Source: Lentisphaerota bacterium (lineage in GTDB: Bacteria; Verrucomicrobiota; Lentisphaeria; Victivallales; GWF2-50-93). From it: a stretch of DNA of 7,653 nucleotides. The notes beneath the pieces were generated by a model that saw nothing but the letters and a program-made list of their open reading frames with translations, was not told where the DNA came from and searched no databases. The DNA lies in assembly GCA_025360875.1 (NCBI GenBank), contig JANYBI010000748.1, positions 1-7,653 of the forward strand. The letters run 5' to 3'. This document shows, in pieces, positions 1 through 6,226 of the stretch; positions within the stretch are counted from its first letter, which is position 1; each line of letters opens with the position of its first letter. The position numbers and the translations under genes are program-made.

Positions 1-267
1 ACTCCCCTACACATCTGCTCCACATGTTGCAACGAAGTTTCTAGGATATCATAAGAACTATTCTCGCACAGAGGCACAAAGTCGCAAAGGAAGAAAATAA
101 GCAAAAGTTTTCAGAAAAGAGGCGAGGAGAAAATTGATCCGTACTAAAATGGTTTTATGATGAGCAACGTGTCCCTCGTCTTGTCACGGCGTAGGCCTTG
201 CGAAGACGGAAGACCGAATGGCGAAGTGGGAAGCGAATCACATGGATGTGCGGCAGCGGAGTGAAAC

Positions 268-431
268 GGCCTGTCGCGCCGTAGCATCTCAGCGAAGGCG
301 GAAGATACCGCTTTTCTTCTGCGAAGCATCGCTTCGCAGGAAACATGGCTGAATCTGCGCAGAGCCTTCGCTGAGATGTTTACCTGCCTTTGGCAGCGCC
401 TACGGCGACCAGGGCTACGGCGCGACAGGCC
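268..431. repeat. Long composite inverted repeat with nested hairpins
   Basis: The outer arms 268-285 (GGCCTGTCGCGCCGTAGC) and 414-431 are perfect 18-nt reverse complements. The inner arms 285-299 (CATCTCAGCGAAGGC) and 364-378 are perfect 15-nt reverse complements. On the left the two arms abut and share one base, while on the right they are separated by 35 nt (379-413), as if extra sequence had been inserted on that side. Nested inside are a 9-bp stem with a 3-nt loop (319-327 with 331-339) and, within the 35-nt insert, a 5-bp stem with a TTT loop (384-388 with 392-396). A diverged direct copy of the left arm appears at about 182-212. The build resembles a mosaic of extragenic palindromic repeats rather than an insertion sequence, because there is no transposase. 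Confidence 0.8.
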
Positions 432-434
432 AAG

Positions 435-454
435 GTCAGGACGGAGCTCCTGAC
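435..454. repeat. 7-bp inverted repeat upstream of the methyltransferase gene
   Basis: GTCAGGA (435-441) and TCCTGAC (448-454) are perfect reverse complements separated by 6 nt. No T-run follows on either strand, so this is unlikely to be an intrinsic terminator. It touches the proposed -35 element of the methyltransferase promoter, so it could be an operator. It could equally be the end of the neighbouring repeat mosaic. Confidence 0.4.
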
Positions 455-478
455 GTAAAGAAAAAGTCAGAACATAAT
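450..478 (+). promoter_or_regulatory. Possible sigma-70 promoter of the methyltransferase gene
   Basis: A CTGACG hexamer (450-455) and a CATAAT hexamer (473-478) are separated by 17 nt. They match the -35 and -10 consensus at 4 and 5 of 6 positions. The -10 lies about 50 nt before the ATG at 528. The call is by eye only, and promoter-like hexamers occur by chance. Confidence 0.3.
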
Positions 479-527
479 TTTTAACTGTTTTCATTCAGAC
501 TACAGCATAACGCTGGGAACGGAAAAA

Positions 528-1298
528 ATGAAAAGCGATGAGATTGAAGAGACGCGGGCGTTCTGGAACCGTGTTGCCGATGACTGGGATACGCAGGTCG
601 GGGATGAAGGTGACAGCAACCGCTTCCTGAATTCCGATCCTGTGCTCTGGGAGTTTGCCGGCGAGGTGAAAGATCTGACAGTTCTCGACGCGGGATGCGG
701 CACGGGCTATCTTTCACGCAAATTGCATGAACGTGGCGCAAAGGTCATTGGTACCGACTTCTCGAGGAGGATGATCCAGGTCGCGCAATCCAAGGCTCCC
801 AGCATGGATTTCCGCATCGATTCCTGTAACGAGCTGAAGACCGTGGCCGACAGCTCAATTGACATGATCATCTCGAACTATGTCCTTATGGATACTCCCG
901 ATCTCGAGGGAACTATGAAAGCTTTCTCCCGTGTGCTGAAGCCCGGCGGAATTGCCATTGTCATTTTCTCCCACCCATGTTTTCCGCAGGGACGCGCCAC
1001 TTCGTTCGGCAATGAGGAAAATATCGACTACCATTGGACTTTCCCATATTTCCAGCAGGAAAAGTGCATTGATCCGGCGTGGGGGCATTTCACTTCCGAG
1101 TTCATCTGGTTCCATCGGCCCCTCTCCGACTACTGGAAAGCATTCAAGACGGCAGGATTTGATGTCACCGACTTCGAGGAGCCGAGGATAACTGAGAAAA
1201 GATATCGTCTCGCTGAAAATAAGAGACAACTCAGAAACAGCAGGACCCGTCCGTATTCGGTTGCATTCAAACTGAGGAAGATAAAGAAGTCTTCCTGA
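528..1298 (+). CDS. Class I SAM-dependent methyltransferase (Methyltransf_11-like)
   Basis: This 256-residue cytoplasmic protein should transfer a methyl group from S-adenosylmethionine to an unidentified substrate. It has the Rossmann-fold signature in order: motif I VLDAGCGTG (52-60), which binds SAM; the acidic end of strand 2 in VIGTDFS (73-79, with D77 expected to contact the ribose); motif II around IDMIISNYVLMD (111-122); and LKPGGIAIVIF (137-147). The N-terminal 'FWNRVADDWD' is typical of small-molecule methyltransferases of this type. The C-terminal 100 residues are aromatic-rich (HWTFPYFQQ, EFIWFHRPLSDYW) and probably form the substrate cap. The tail is basic (FKLRKIKKSS). The ATG at 528 is chosen because the conserved N-terminal region begins there, although the upstream ribosome binding site is only a weak GGGAACGGA. 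The gene stands alone, with a repeat mosaic before it and a convergent gene after it. The fold is certain and the substrate unknown; a role in quinone, sterol-like or antibiotic methylation cannot be distinguished. Confidence 0.9.
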   Translation: MKSDEIEETRAFWNRVADDWDTQVGDEGDSNRFLNSDPVLWEFAGEVKDLTVLDAGCGTGYLSRKLHERGAKVIGTDFSRRMIQVAQSKAPSMDFRIDSCNELKTVADSSIDMIISNYVLMDTPDLEGTMKAFSRVLKPGGIAIVIFSHPCFPQGRATSFGNEENIDYHWTFPYFQQEKCIDPAWGHFTSEFIWFHRPLSDYWKAFKTAGFDVTDFEEPRITEKRYRLAENKRQLRNSRTRPYSVAFKLRKIKKSS

Positions 1299-1340
1299 GG
1301 ATTCAGAGTTAAGAATGGGCGAAACGGCGATAATGAAAGA

Positions 1341-1377
1341 ATGCGAGTTTCGCAATTTGCAGTAAGCAGATGGATGG
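1341..1377 (-). repeat. 37-bp direct repeat, copy 1 (downstream of the two-CW gene)
   Basis: This copy differs from the one at 2013-2049 only at 1347 (G here, A there). Read on the minus strand, it begins 25 nt past the stop codon of the two-CW gene and contains a short stem, TGCGA-AAC-TCGCA. The single difference from copy 2 falls in the 3-nt loop. Read on the plus strand, it begins 42 nt after the methyltransferase stop. No T-run follows, so it is not a standard intrinsic terminator. Confidence 0.85.
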
Positions 1378-1402
1378 TATTATTCCTCGTTCAATCTATG
1401 TT

Positions 1403-1708
1403 TCAGAGGTCCCCTTTACCTTTGGATTTCGGGGGATTTAGAACGAAATCCCGGCCCTCATCTTCGTTCACTTGCTTAAGAAACTCACAATTAAGGCAAC
1501 CTGTGAATTTCATGGCATATGTTCCCTGTACTTTTCCTCCGCACAAAGTTCCCGCAATAGCCCAGCAGAACCTGCCACCATGATTGCCTTTGTTGACACC
1601 GTCATATTCATTGGGCAATGTAGATGGGCATATGCCAAGTTCTTCTGCGTTACTACCCCCTGGTTGTCTTCCACACTTCTTTACTTCCCAACAGTTATTC
1701 CGCTTCAT
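1403..1708 (-). CDS. Two-CW domain cysteine-rich small protein
   Basis: This 101-residue, probably cytoplasmic protein contains two Cys-Trp motifs: NNCWEVKKCG (C6, C12) and GRFCWAIAGTLCGGKVQGT (C48, C56). Further cysteines lie at 27, 71 and 74, the last two in a CLNC motif. This spacing matches the two-CW domain family as I remember it: short proteins or N-terminal modules sometimes joined to signalling proteins. The seven cysteines suggest metal or redox chemistry, but the biochemical role is not established and I do not assign one. There is no signal peptide or membrane span. I chose the ATG at 1708 because an AGGAAGGAG ribosome binding site ends 9 nt upstream. An in-frame TTG six bases further upstream (1714) would leave only 3 nt of spacing. 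The gene points the same way as the large sensor kinase upstream, but a 364-bp repeat-rich gap separates them, so a shared transcript is uncertain. Confidence 0.85.
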   Translation of the reverse strand: MKRNNCWEVKKCGRQPGGSNAEELGICPSTLPNEYDGVNKGNHGGRFCWAIAGTLCGGKVQGTYAMKFTGCLNCEFLKQVNEDEGRDFVLNPPKSKGKGDL

Positions 1709-1762
1709 TGTCAATGTCTCCTTCCTATGTTGAGAACCCGGTAATATACACTACGCGGAAAG

Positions 1763-1789
1763 GCTATATCGGTTAGGCAGCAATGTCAA
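1763..1789 (-). promoter_or_regulatory. Possible promoter of the two-CW gene
   Basis: On the minus strand a perfect -35 hexamer TTGACA (1789-1784) is followed after 15 nt by TATAGC (1768-1763). The spacer is 1-2 nt shorter than ideal. The element lies about 55 nt before the ATG at 1708 and between that gene and the 24-bp hairpin, so the gene may be transcribed on its own. This was judged by eye only. Confidence 0.35.
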
Positions 1790-1819
1790 GGAATGGGAAT
1801 AAACAAAATGAATTGAAGA

Positions 1820-1897
1820 CACGCTAAAGCTGTGAACTCCAACTTAAGCAGTCAGCAATGAGGAAGGTGTTTTGTTGGAGTTCACAGCTTTAGCGTG
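1820..1897. repeat. Perfect 24-bp inverted repeat with 30-nt spacer
   Basis: The arm 1820-1843 (starting CACGCTAAAGCTGTGAACTC) is the exact reverse complement of 1874-1897, with 30 nt between. Neither arm extends further. As RNA it would form a very stable hairpin. No T-tract follows on either strand, so it is not a textbook intrinsic terminator. It lies between the kinase stop and the two-CW promoter, both on the minus strand, and could still impede read-through. No transposase or target-site duplication was found, so it may be an extragenic palindrome or the remnant of a small non-autonomous element. Confidence 0.9.
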
Positions 1898-2012
1898 CGG
1901 TCTTATCGGCAATCTGTAATAGGTGGTCTGGATGTGGAGTTCGCCGTCAGCCCCGCCGCATGGACGGGGTCCCTGCGAAGAGATTTGATTTACGAGCATA
2001 GCAACGCGACAT

Positions 2013-2049
2013 ATGCGAATTTCGCAATTTGCAGTAAGCAGATGGATGG
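2013..2049 (-). repeat. 37-bp direct repeat, copy 2 (downstream of the hybrid kinase gene)
   Basis: This copy differs from 1341-1377 only at 2019 (A here, G there). On the minus strand it begins 23 nt past the kinase stop codon, almost the same offset as copy 1 from the two-CW gene. It contains the stem TGCGA-AAT-TCGCA. A further small palindrome, AAGCGA/TCGCTT (2050-2063), lies between it and the stop codon. Confidence 0.85.
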
Positions 2050-2072
2050 AAGCGAAATCGCTTATTGACTAC

Positions 2073-5000
2073 TCAGCTTTTCCTCTTGAGCTTGCCGATT
2101 TCCTTCTTCAGGAGTTCAAACTCCATTTCAACAGTGTCAATGATAAGCCCCGCTTTTGCAAAATCGCCAGCCTTGCACGTCTGCTCAAGCTGGAATGCGG
2201 TTTTCTGGAGGCTTTCGGCGGAAAAATTTCCTGCCATTCCTTTTATGGTATGGGCTGTATTCTGGACTTGTTTGAGATCTCCTGCCTTATAGGAGGTTTT
2301 TATGGATGACATGAGTTTCGGGGCGTCCTTGAAAAAGAGGTCGATGAGCTCATTGAGAAGATCCTTGTCGTCGAAAACCCGTTCCAAAAGGGTGTCAACA
2401 TTGAAAATATCCAGATTCACTGTCCCTTTTTCCTTTTTTAACCTGGTGACTGTATCACTTCCGAAGGATATCGGACTGCCTGAAGTCTGGCGTGAAATCG
2501 CGTTTGCCAGTTCTCCGGGATCCACGGGTTTCGAAACATAGTCGTTCATTCCTGCCCCGATGCATTTATCCTTGTCGCCTTTGAGGGCATGGGCGGTCAT
2601 CGCGATTATGCGGGCGTCGTGGTCGAGGACCTTCGAATTCCTGTCGCGGATCTCCCTTGTGGCCTCAAAACCATCCATCACCGGCATCTGCACGTCCATC
2701 AGGATGAGATCGTATTTTTTCGACTCAAGTATCTTCACGGCCTCTGCACCGTTGACGGCGATATCAGGGGCAATCCCCATCTTTGAAAGGATTGCACAGG
2801 CGACTTTCTGATTGATCTCGTTGTCTTCCACGAGGAGTACTTTAAGATTTCCCGCATTCTCCATCGGCTTGCGGGTCTCCAGAGGAGTTGCTTCCGCCAG
2901 CCTTTCTTCTCCGAGGAGGGTGGCTATGCAGTCGAAGAGATGTGATTTCCTGATCGGCTTGGGGAAGTTTGCCGCGAAAAGCCCTGATTCCCGGAATTTC
3001 CTTTCGAGGATCGGGCCTGCAGATGACATCATTACTAGGACCGTATTGGATATTTCAGGATCCTTTTTGATCTCTATTGCAAGCGTTTCTCCGTCGGTAT
3101 CAGGCATAAGCATGTCCAGGAACGCTATCAGATACGGGCTTCCTGATTTTTTCGCGGCCCGTAGCGTGGCGAGAGCGGAGGATGCGCTGTCGACTTCATC
3201 ATGCTTGAAATTCCAAGAGCTGAGAAGGGTGCTCATGACAAGGCGGTTTGTCGCATTGTCGTCAACCGTGAGCATTCTGACGTCATGGAACCTTGCCGGC
3301 ATCGCTTTTGCCGACATAGGCTGGCTGGTCTGTTTCTTAAGCAGCGCCGTGAACCAGAAAGTGGAGCCTTTCCCTTCTTCGCTCAACACTCCTATTGCAC
3401 CACCCATTTTTTCGGCAAGGCGCTTTGAAATTGAAAGGCCGAGGCCTGTGCCGCCGAATTTCCTGGTGGTGGACGAGTCGACCTGGGTGAACGCGCTGAA
3501 CAGTGAATCTATCTTGTCTACGGGAATTCCTATCCCCGTATCCTTGACTTCAAAATAAAGAAGTACGCTATCGTTTCCATCCTTCTTCATTTCGACAGAG
3601 ATGATGATTTCACCGGTCAGGGTGAATTTCATCGAGTTCCCTATCAGATTGATCAGAATCTGTTTCAGCCTTGTATGATCACCGTACAGGGCGCATGGAA
3701 GATCCGGTCTCATGAGGCAGTTGAGCTCAAGGCACTTCTCCTGGGCCCGGACCGCAAGGATGTCCATGACATTCTCCATGAGCAGGCTGAGATCAAAATC
3801 AGTCTCATCCAGTTCGAGTTTACCGGCTTCTATCTTTGAAAAGTCGAGTATGTCGTTTATGATCGTCAGAAGGGATTCGGCGCTCAGCCTGATCGTCTCG
3901 GCATATTTCCTCTGTTCCGGGGAGAGACCGGAATCAAGCAGGATCGAGATCATTCCCATGACTCCGTTCATCGGAGTCCTGATCTCATGGCTCATGTTTG
4001 CAAGGAAATCGCTTTTTGCGGCGTTGGCCGCGTCGGCCCGGGCTGAGGCGGCCACCAGCTGACGGTTGGTTTCCTGCAATTCCTCCTCCTCCCGCTTGCG
4101 GTCAGTAATATCGCGCAGAATCCCGACAGCATGCCATGAGTCATCCATCTTGACCGTTGAAAGCGAAAGCTGGACGGAAATTTCCTTGCCATCTTTTCTG
4201 ACGGCTTCCAATTCAAGTGTCTTGCCAACTGCGCCTCCCTGTCCAGTCCGTTGAAATTCCGGGAAGGCGGCATGGTGTGCTATATGATACTTGGCGGGTA
4301 CTATCAACGAATGCAGGTTCTGTCCAATGGCTTCGTCCTTCAAGTAGCCGAAAATACGCTCGGCGGCAGGATTCCAATACGATATCCTGCCTTCAGAATC
4401 CATCATGAGGATGGCGTCCTGGGCGGAGTCGGTAATGGCGCGCATATGCTCCTCGCTGTCCCGCAACTGTTTTTCCATCCGTGTCCGTTCAGCTATTTCC
4501 CTGTTAAGCTCATCCCGCGAAGCAGTGATCTTCCTCAGGTGCTGCGTCATCCCATTGAAGGACTGTGCCAGAAGTCCGATCTCGTCACGGGTCTTGACTG
4601 GCAGACAATATTCAAGGTCACCTGCGCTTATCCTTTCAGTCCCTTCACGCAAGTCCTTTATGGGGGCGGTAATATATCTGGAGAAGAAGAATACGGCGAT
4701 CGAACTCACCACTAGGGAGGCAATTATCACCAGAAGAGTATATTTCAAGAACAAGTTGATAGGCTTATAGGCATCGTCCGTGGTGATTCTCGCTACAAGT
4801 CCTAATTCACCTAATGGGACATACCGGTATGCCGCCAGTATTCTTTCACCTTTAACACCTATTCCGTCTATTATCCCATTTCCTTTTTTCAGTGCCAGCC
4901 TCATCGGTTCTGCAAGTTTCGAATCAAGGGGAACCCGGTATTTGAACGCTGAATCCGGAATGGTGCGTATGGTGTTGAGGAACAGGATATCGTTGCCGGA

Positions 5001-5654
5001 GATCTTTCCAAGCAGCACGTCCTCGTTGGAAGCATGCCCAGACTCATCCAATGTCTTATAAATATTATCCGCCCGGATCCGTACCTGCAGGACTCCGACC
5101 ATGTCCTTTTTCCCTTCTCCGGGATTGATCAGGGGAACTGAAACATCAAACATGACCGTTCCGGCAGACGGATAAAATCCACTGAAAAATCTCGTGGTAC
5201 TGCCTTGTCTGAATGCGTCAGATGCCGAAATATTTTTGCCAATGTCCTGGACTGCCGTCGAACCTGCTATCCTGCCATCGAGATCAACGACATCTATCTT
5301 GTCTATGACAGGGGCCGAGGCCATTGCATCCTTCAGGGTCTTCTGAGTGTCCGCCTCATATTTACCGAGATCCGGTTCCTTGGAAATAATCCTGAGAAGA
5401 TGTTCCCTGGGGATTCTCCTTGAAGCTACAAGATCGACCAGGTCAAAGTCGTGCTGGAGAGTGGAAAGAAGCTGATTTTCATTGGAATCAAGAAAAACAG
5501 ACAGATCCGAGAAGATCCTCTCTTTAATGATCTCCCTGGCATGCCAGTAGAGAATGCTGCCGGTCGACAATATGGAGACAAGGATCAGAGCCAGCACCAG
5601 CACTGACATTTTAGTCCGGATGGAAAAGCTGACTTTCTGTTTCCCGTCTTCCAT
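2073..5654 (-). CDS. Hybrid sensor histidine kinase (Cache-HAMP-PAS-HisKA-HATPase-REC-REC-HPt)
   Basis: This 1193-residue inner-membrane protein is a complete phosphorelay in one chain. A short basic N-terminus precedes membrane span 1 (about 16-37). The periplasmic sensor (38-302) resembles a double-Cache domain (FFSGFYPSAGTVMFDVSVPL). Span 2 (about 303-325) leads into HAMP (326-378), a coiled linker, and PAS/PAC (401-518). A second coil precedes HisKA, with phospho-accepting H556 in NMSHEIRTPMNG. The HATPase has its N box (N669, N673), DTGIGIP (705-711) and GGTGLGL (734-740). REC1 (about 792-915) keeps D798/D799, D847, S877/S878 and K899. REC2 (about 937-1055) keeps E943/D944, D987, T1020 and K1042. 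The HPt domain (about 1095-1185) has H1135 in TAHTIKGMAGN. By family knowledge, phosphate should move H556 to D987 or D847, then H1135, then an external regulator; none is encoded beside it. The ATG at 5654 follows AAGGA by 4 nt. The architecture resembles BarA/GacS-like kinases with an extra receiver. The ligand is unknown. Confidence 0.95.
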   Translation of the reverse strand: MEDGKQKVSFSIRTKMSVLVLALILVSILSTGSILYWHAREIIKERIFSDLSVFLDSNENQLLSTLQHDFDLVDLVASRRIPREHLLRIISKEPDLGKYEADTQKTLKDAMASAPVIDKIDVVDLDGRIAGSTAVQDIGKNISASDAFRQGSTTRFFSGFYPSAGTVMFDVSVPLINPGEGKKDMVGVLQVRIRADNIYKTLDESGHASNEDVLLGKISGNDILFLNTIRTIPDSAFKYRVPLDSKLAEPMRLALKKGNGIIDGIGVKGERILAAYRYVPLGELGLVARITTDDAYKPINLFLKYTLLVIIASLVVSSIAVFFFSRYITAPIKDLREGTERISAGDLEYCLPVKTRDEIGLLAQSFNGMTQHLRKITASRDELNREIAERTRMEKQLRDSEEHMRAITDSAQDAILMMDSEGRISYWNPAAERIFGYLKDEAIGQNLHSLIVPAKYHIAHHAAFPEFQRTGQGGAVGKTLELEAVRKDGKEISVQLSLSTVKMDDSWHAVGILRDITDRKREEEELQETNRQLVAASARADAANAAKSDFLANMSHEIRTPMNGVMGMISILLDSGLSPEQRKYAETIRLSAESLLTIINDILDFSKIEAGKLELDETDFDLSLLMENVMDILAVRAQEKCLELNCLMRPDLPCALYGDHTRLKQILINLIGNSMKFTLTGEIIISVEMKKDGNDSVLLYFEVKDTGIGIPVDKIDSLFSAFTQVDSSTTRKFGGTGLGLSISKRLAEKMGGAIGVLSEEGKGSTFWFTALLKKQTSQPMSAKAMPARFHDVRMLTVDDNATNRLVMSTLLSSWNFKHDEVDSASSALATLRAAKKSGSPYLIAFLDMLMPDTDGETLAIEIKKDPEISNTVLVMMSSAGPILERKFRESGLFAANFPKPIRKSHLFDCIATLLGEERLAEATPLETRKPMENAGNLKVLLVEDNEINQKVACAILSKMGIAPDIAVNGAEAVKILESKKYDLILMDVQMPVMDGFEATREIRDRNSKVLDHDARIIAMTAHALKGDKDKCIGAGMNDYVSKPVDPGELANAISRQTSGSPISFGSDTVTRLKKEKGTVNLDIFNVDTLLERVFDDKDLLNELIDLFFKDAPKLMSSIKTSYKAGDLKQVQNTAHTIKGMAGNFSAESLQKTAFQLEQTCKAGDFAKAGLIIDTVEMEFELLKKEIGKLKRKS

Positions 5655-5748
5655 TTCATCCTTTCAGGGATTGAGGAACTGCGTCCGGATAATTCTTCTT
5701 CACGCATGAGTGATGCCTGTCTGTATGATGCATCTGATTGCCGGTTAT

Positions 5749-5777
5749 AACATACTCATTGCAAGCTGATAATTCAA
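5749..5777 (-). promoter_or_regulatory. Possible promoter of the hybrid kinase gene
   Basis: On the minus strand TTGAAT (5777-5772) and TATGTT (5754-5749) are separated by 17 nt, each matching consensus at 4 of 6 positions. They lie about 95 nt before the kinase ATG. This was judged by eye and is weak. Confidence 0.25.
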
Positions 5778-5849
5778 GAGGCTGGATGTGAGTAAATAAT
5801 CCGGCATGCAGCAAGATCTGACCCATTGCACAAGAAATGAGTCCAATAC

Positions 5850-5877
5850 TTGTAATAGACTAAAATAAGTATATTAT
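5850..5877 (+). promoter_or_regulatory. Probable promoter of the hipBA operon
   Basis: TTGTAA (5850-5855) and TATTAT (5872-5877) are separated by 16 nt in an AT-rich stretch, about 40 nt before the hipB ATG. The -35 overlaps the first copy of the 11-bp direct repeat, and the -10 overlaps the ATATG half of the palindrome. That arrangement suits repression by HipB. Confidence 0.45.
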
Positions 5878-5917
5878 ATGGTTATTATCATATCAATAGA
5901 CTAAATAAAGGCTATTA
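5854..5917. promoter_or_regulatory. Candidate HipB operator cluster
   Basis: AATAGACTAAA occurs at 5854-5864 and again at 5895-5905, 41 bp apart, close to four helical turns, so both copies face the same side of the DNA. Between them is ATATG-N8-CATAT (5876-5880 and 5889-5893), which uses the 8-nt spacing known for E. coli HipB operators (TATCC-N8-GGATA) though with a different half-site. The second repeat also forms AATAG-N12-CTATT (5895-5899 and 5912-5916), reaching to the hipB start codon. Which element is bound is inference. Confidence 0.45.
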
Positions 5918-6226
5918 ATGAAGAGAGAGATTACACACAGGGAATGGGAATCTGAACTCGGACAGCAGTTGCGAGTACTGAGGCTTCGCAAGAACATGGA
6001 CCAGCTGCAGCTTGCGGAGCGGGCCGGAATAGCGCTTAACGCTGTGAAAAGGCTGGAGTCCGGCAAAGGGGCAACCCTCACATCTCTGATCAAAGCGCTG
6101 CGTACCCTGGAGAGGGACGAATGGCTTGGTACCCTGACGCCTCAGGTTTCAATCAGCCCTATGCAGATGCTGAAATCCAAGCCTGTCCGGCAGAGGGTGT
6201 CGAGAAAAAGGGGGATAAGTGTATAA
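5918..6226 (+). CDS. hipB: HipB-like XRE-family helix-turn-helix antitoxin
   Basis: This 102-residue DNA-binding protein should neutralise the adjacent HipA-type kinase and repress its own operon. An XRE-type helix-turn-helix spans about 14-70 (LGQQLRVLRLRKNMDQLQLA then GIALNAVKRLESGKGATLTS), with the recognition helix near 39-48. The tail ends in a basic segment (KSKPVRQRVSRKRGISV, 86-102) that could contact DNA or the toxin. The ATG at 5918 follows AAAGG by 6 nt. The length is close to E. coli HipB (88 residues), slightly longer because of the tail. Its stop lies within the start of the toxin gene (8-nt overlap), so the two should be translationally coupled. The operator cluster immediately upstream fits autoregulation. 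Family and pairing are clear; biochemical activity is inferred from family knowledge. Confidence 0.9.
   Translation: MKREITHREWESELGQQLRVLRLRKNMDQLQLAERAGIALNAVKRLESGKGATLTSLIKALRTLERDEWLGTLTPQVSISPMQMLKSKPVRQRVSRKRGISV

Larger units (their letters stand above)
1..527. other. Repeat-rich intergenic region without a convincing gene
   Basis: No open reading frame here has a plausible protein. The longest one, on the minus strand, is an arginine- and serine-rich translation of repeat DNA and resembles no family I know. The first 130 bases are A-rich and include a stretch at about 65-90 with the pattern 'CGCACAGAGGCACAAAG', which I recognise as resembling a spacer repeat of environmental genomes. 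From about 185 to 454 the sequence is a mosaic of inverted and direct repeats, listed separately. The last 70 bases hold a possible promoter for the methyltransferase gene. The 3' end of an upstream gene could lie just before position 1, but nothing visible shows it. Confidence 0.7.
1709..2072. other. Repeat-built spacer between the two-CW gene and the hybrid kinase
   Basis: This 364-bp stretch holds no credible gene. From low to high coordinates it contains the two-CW ribosome binding site and possible promoter, the 24-bp inverted repeat (1820-1897), a GC-rich segment at about 1935-1980 with a CCCCG/CGGGG mini-hairpin, and copy 2 of the 37-bp repeat (2013-2049). Part of the GC-rich segment (GTGGAGTTCGCCGTC) resembles the right arm of the inverted repeat (GTTGGAGTTCACAGC), so the spacer looks assembled from related repeat units. 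Confidence 0.7.

Noticed and set aside
144..494. 116-residue minus-strand reading frame in the first spacer
   Set aside because: The translation is low-complexity Arg/Ser-rich and reflects the repeat mosaic. It has no ribosome binding site or family resemblance.
1275..1296. AGGAAG/CTTCCT hairpin at the methyltransferase stop codon as a terminator
   Set aside because: It has only six A/G-rich pairs with a 10-nt loop inside coding sequence and no T-run after it.
855..1355. 166-residue minus-strand frame
   Set aside because: It is antisense to the methyltransferase, which has clear SAM-binding motifs.
1341..1583. Plus-strand frames at 1341 and 2013 that both begin M-R-(V/I)-S-Q-F-A-V-S-R-W-M
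   Set aside because: The shared start is only the 37-bp DNA repeat read in the same frame. The rest diverges completely and runs antisense through the two-CW and kinase genes.
1341..2049. Insertion sequence or integrated element bounded by the 37-bp repeats
   Set aside because: There is no transposase or integrase between the repeats, and their stop-codon-linked positions are equally well explained by a 3' element. It is kept only as an alternative.
2812..3558. 248-residue plus-strand frame
   Set aside because: It is antisense to the HATPase and receiver domains of the hybrid kinase, whose motifs are unmistakable, so this is a shadow frame.
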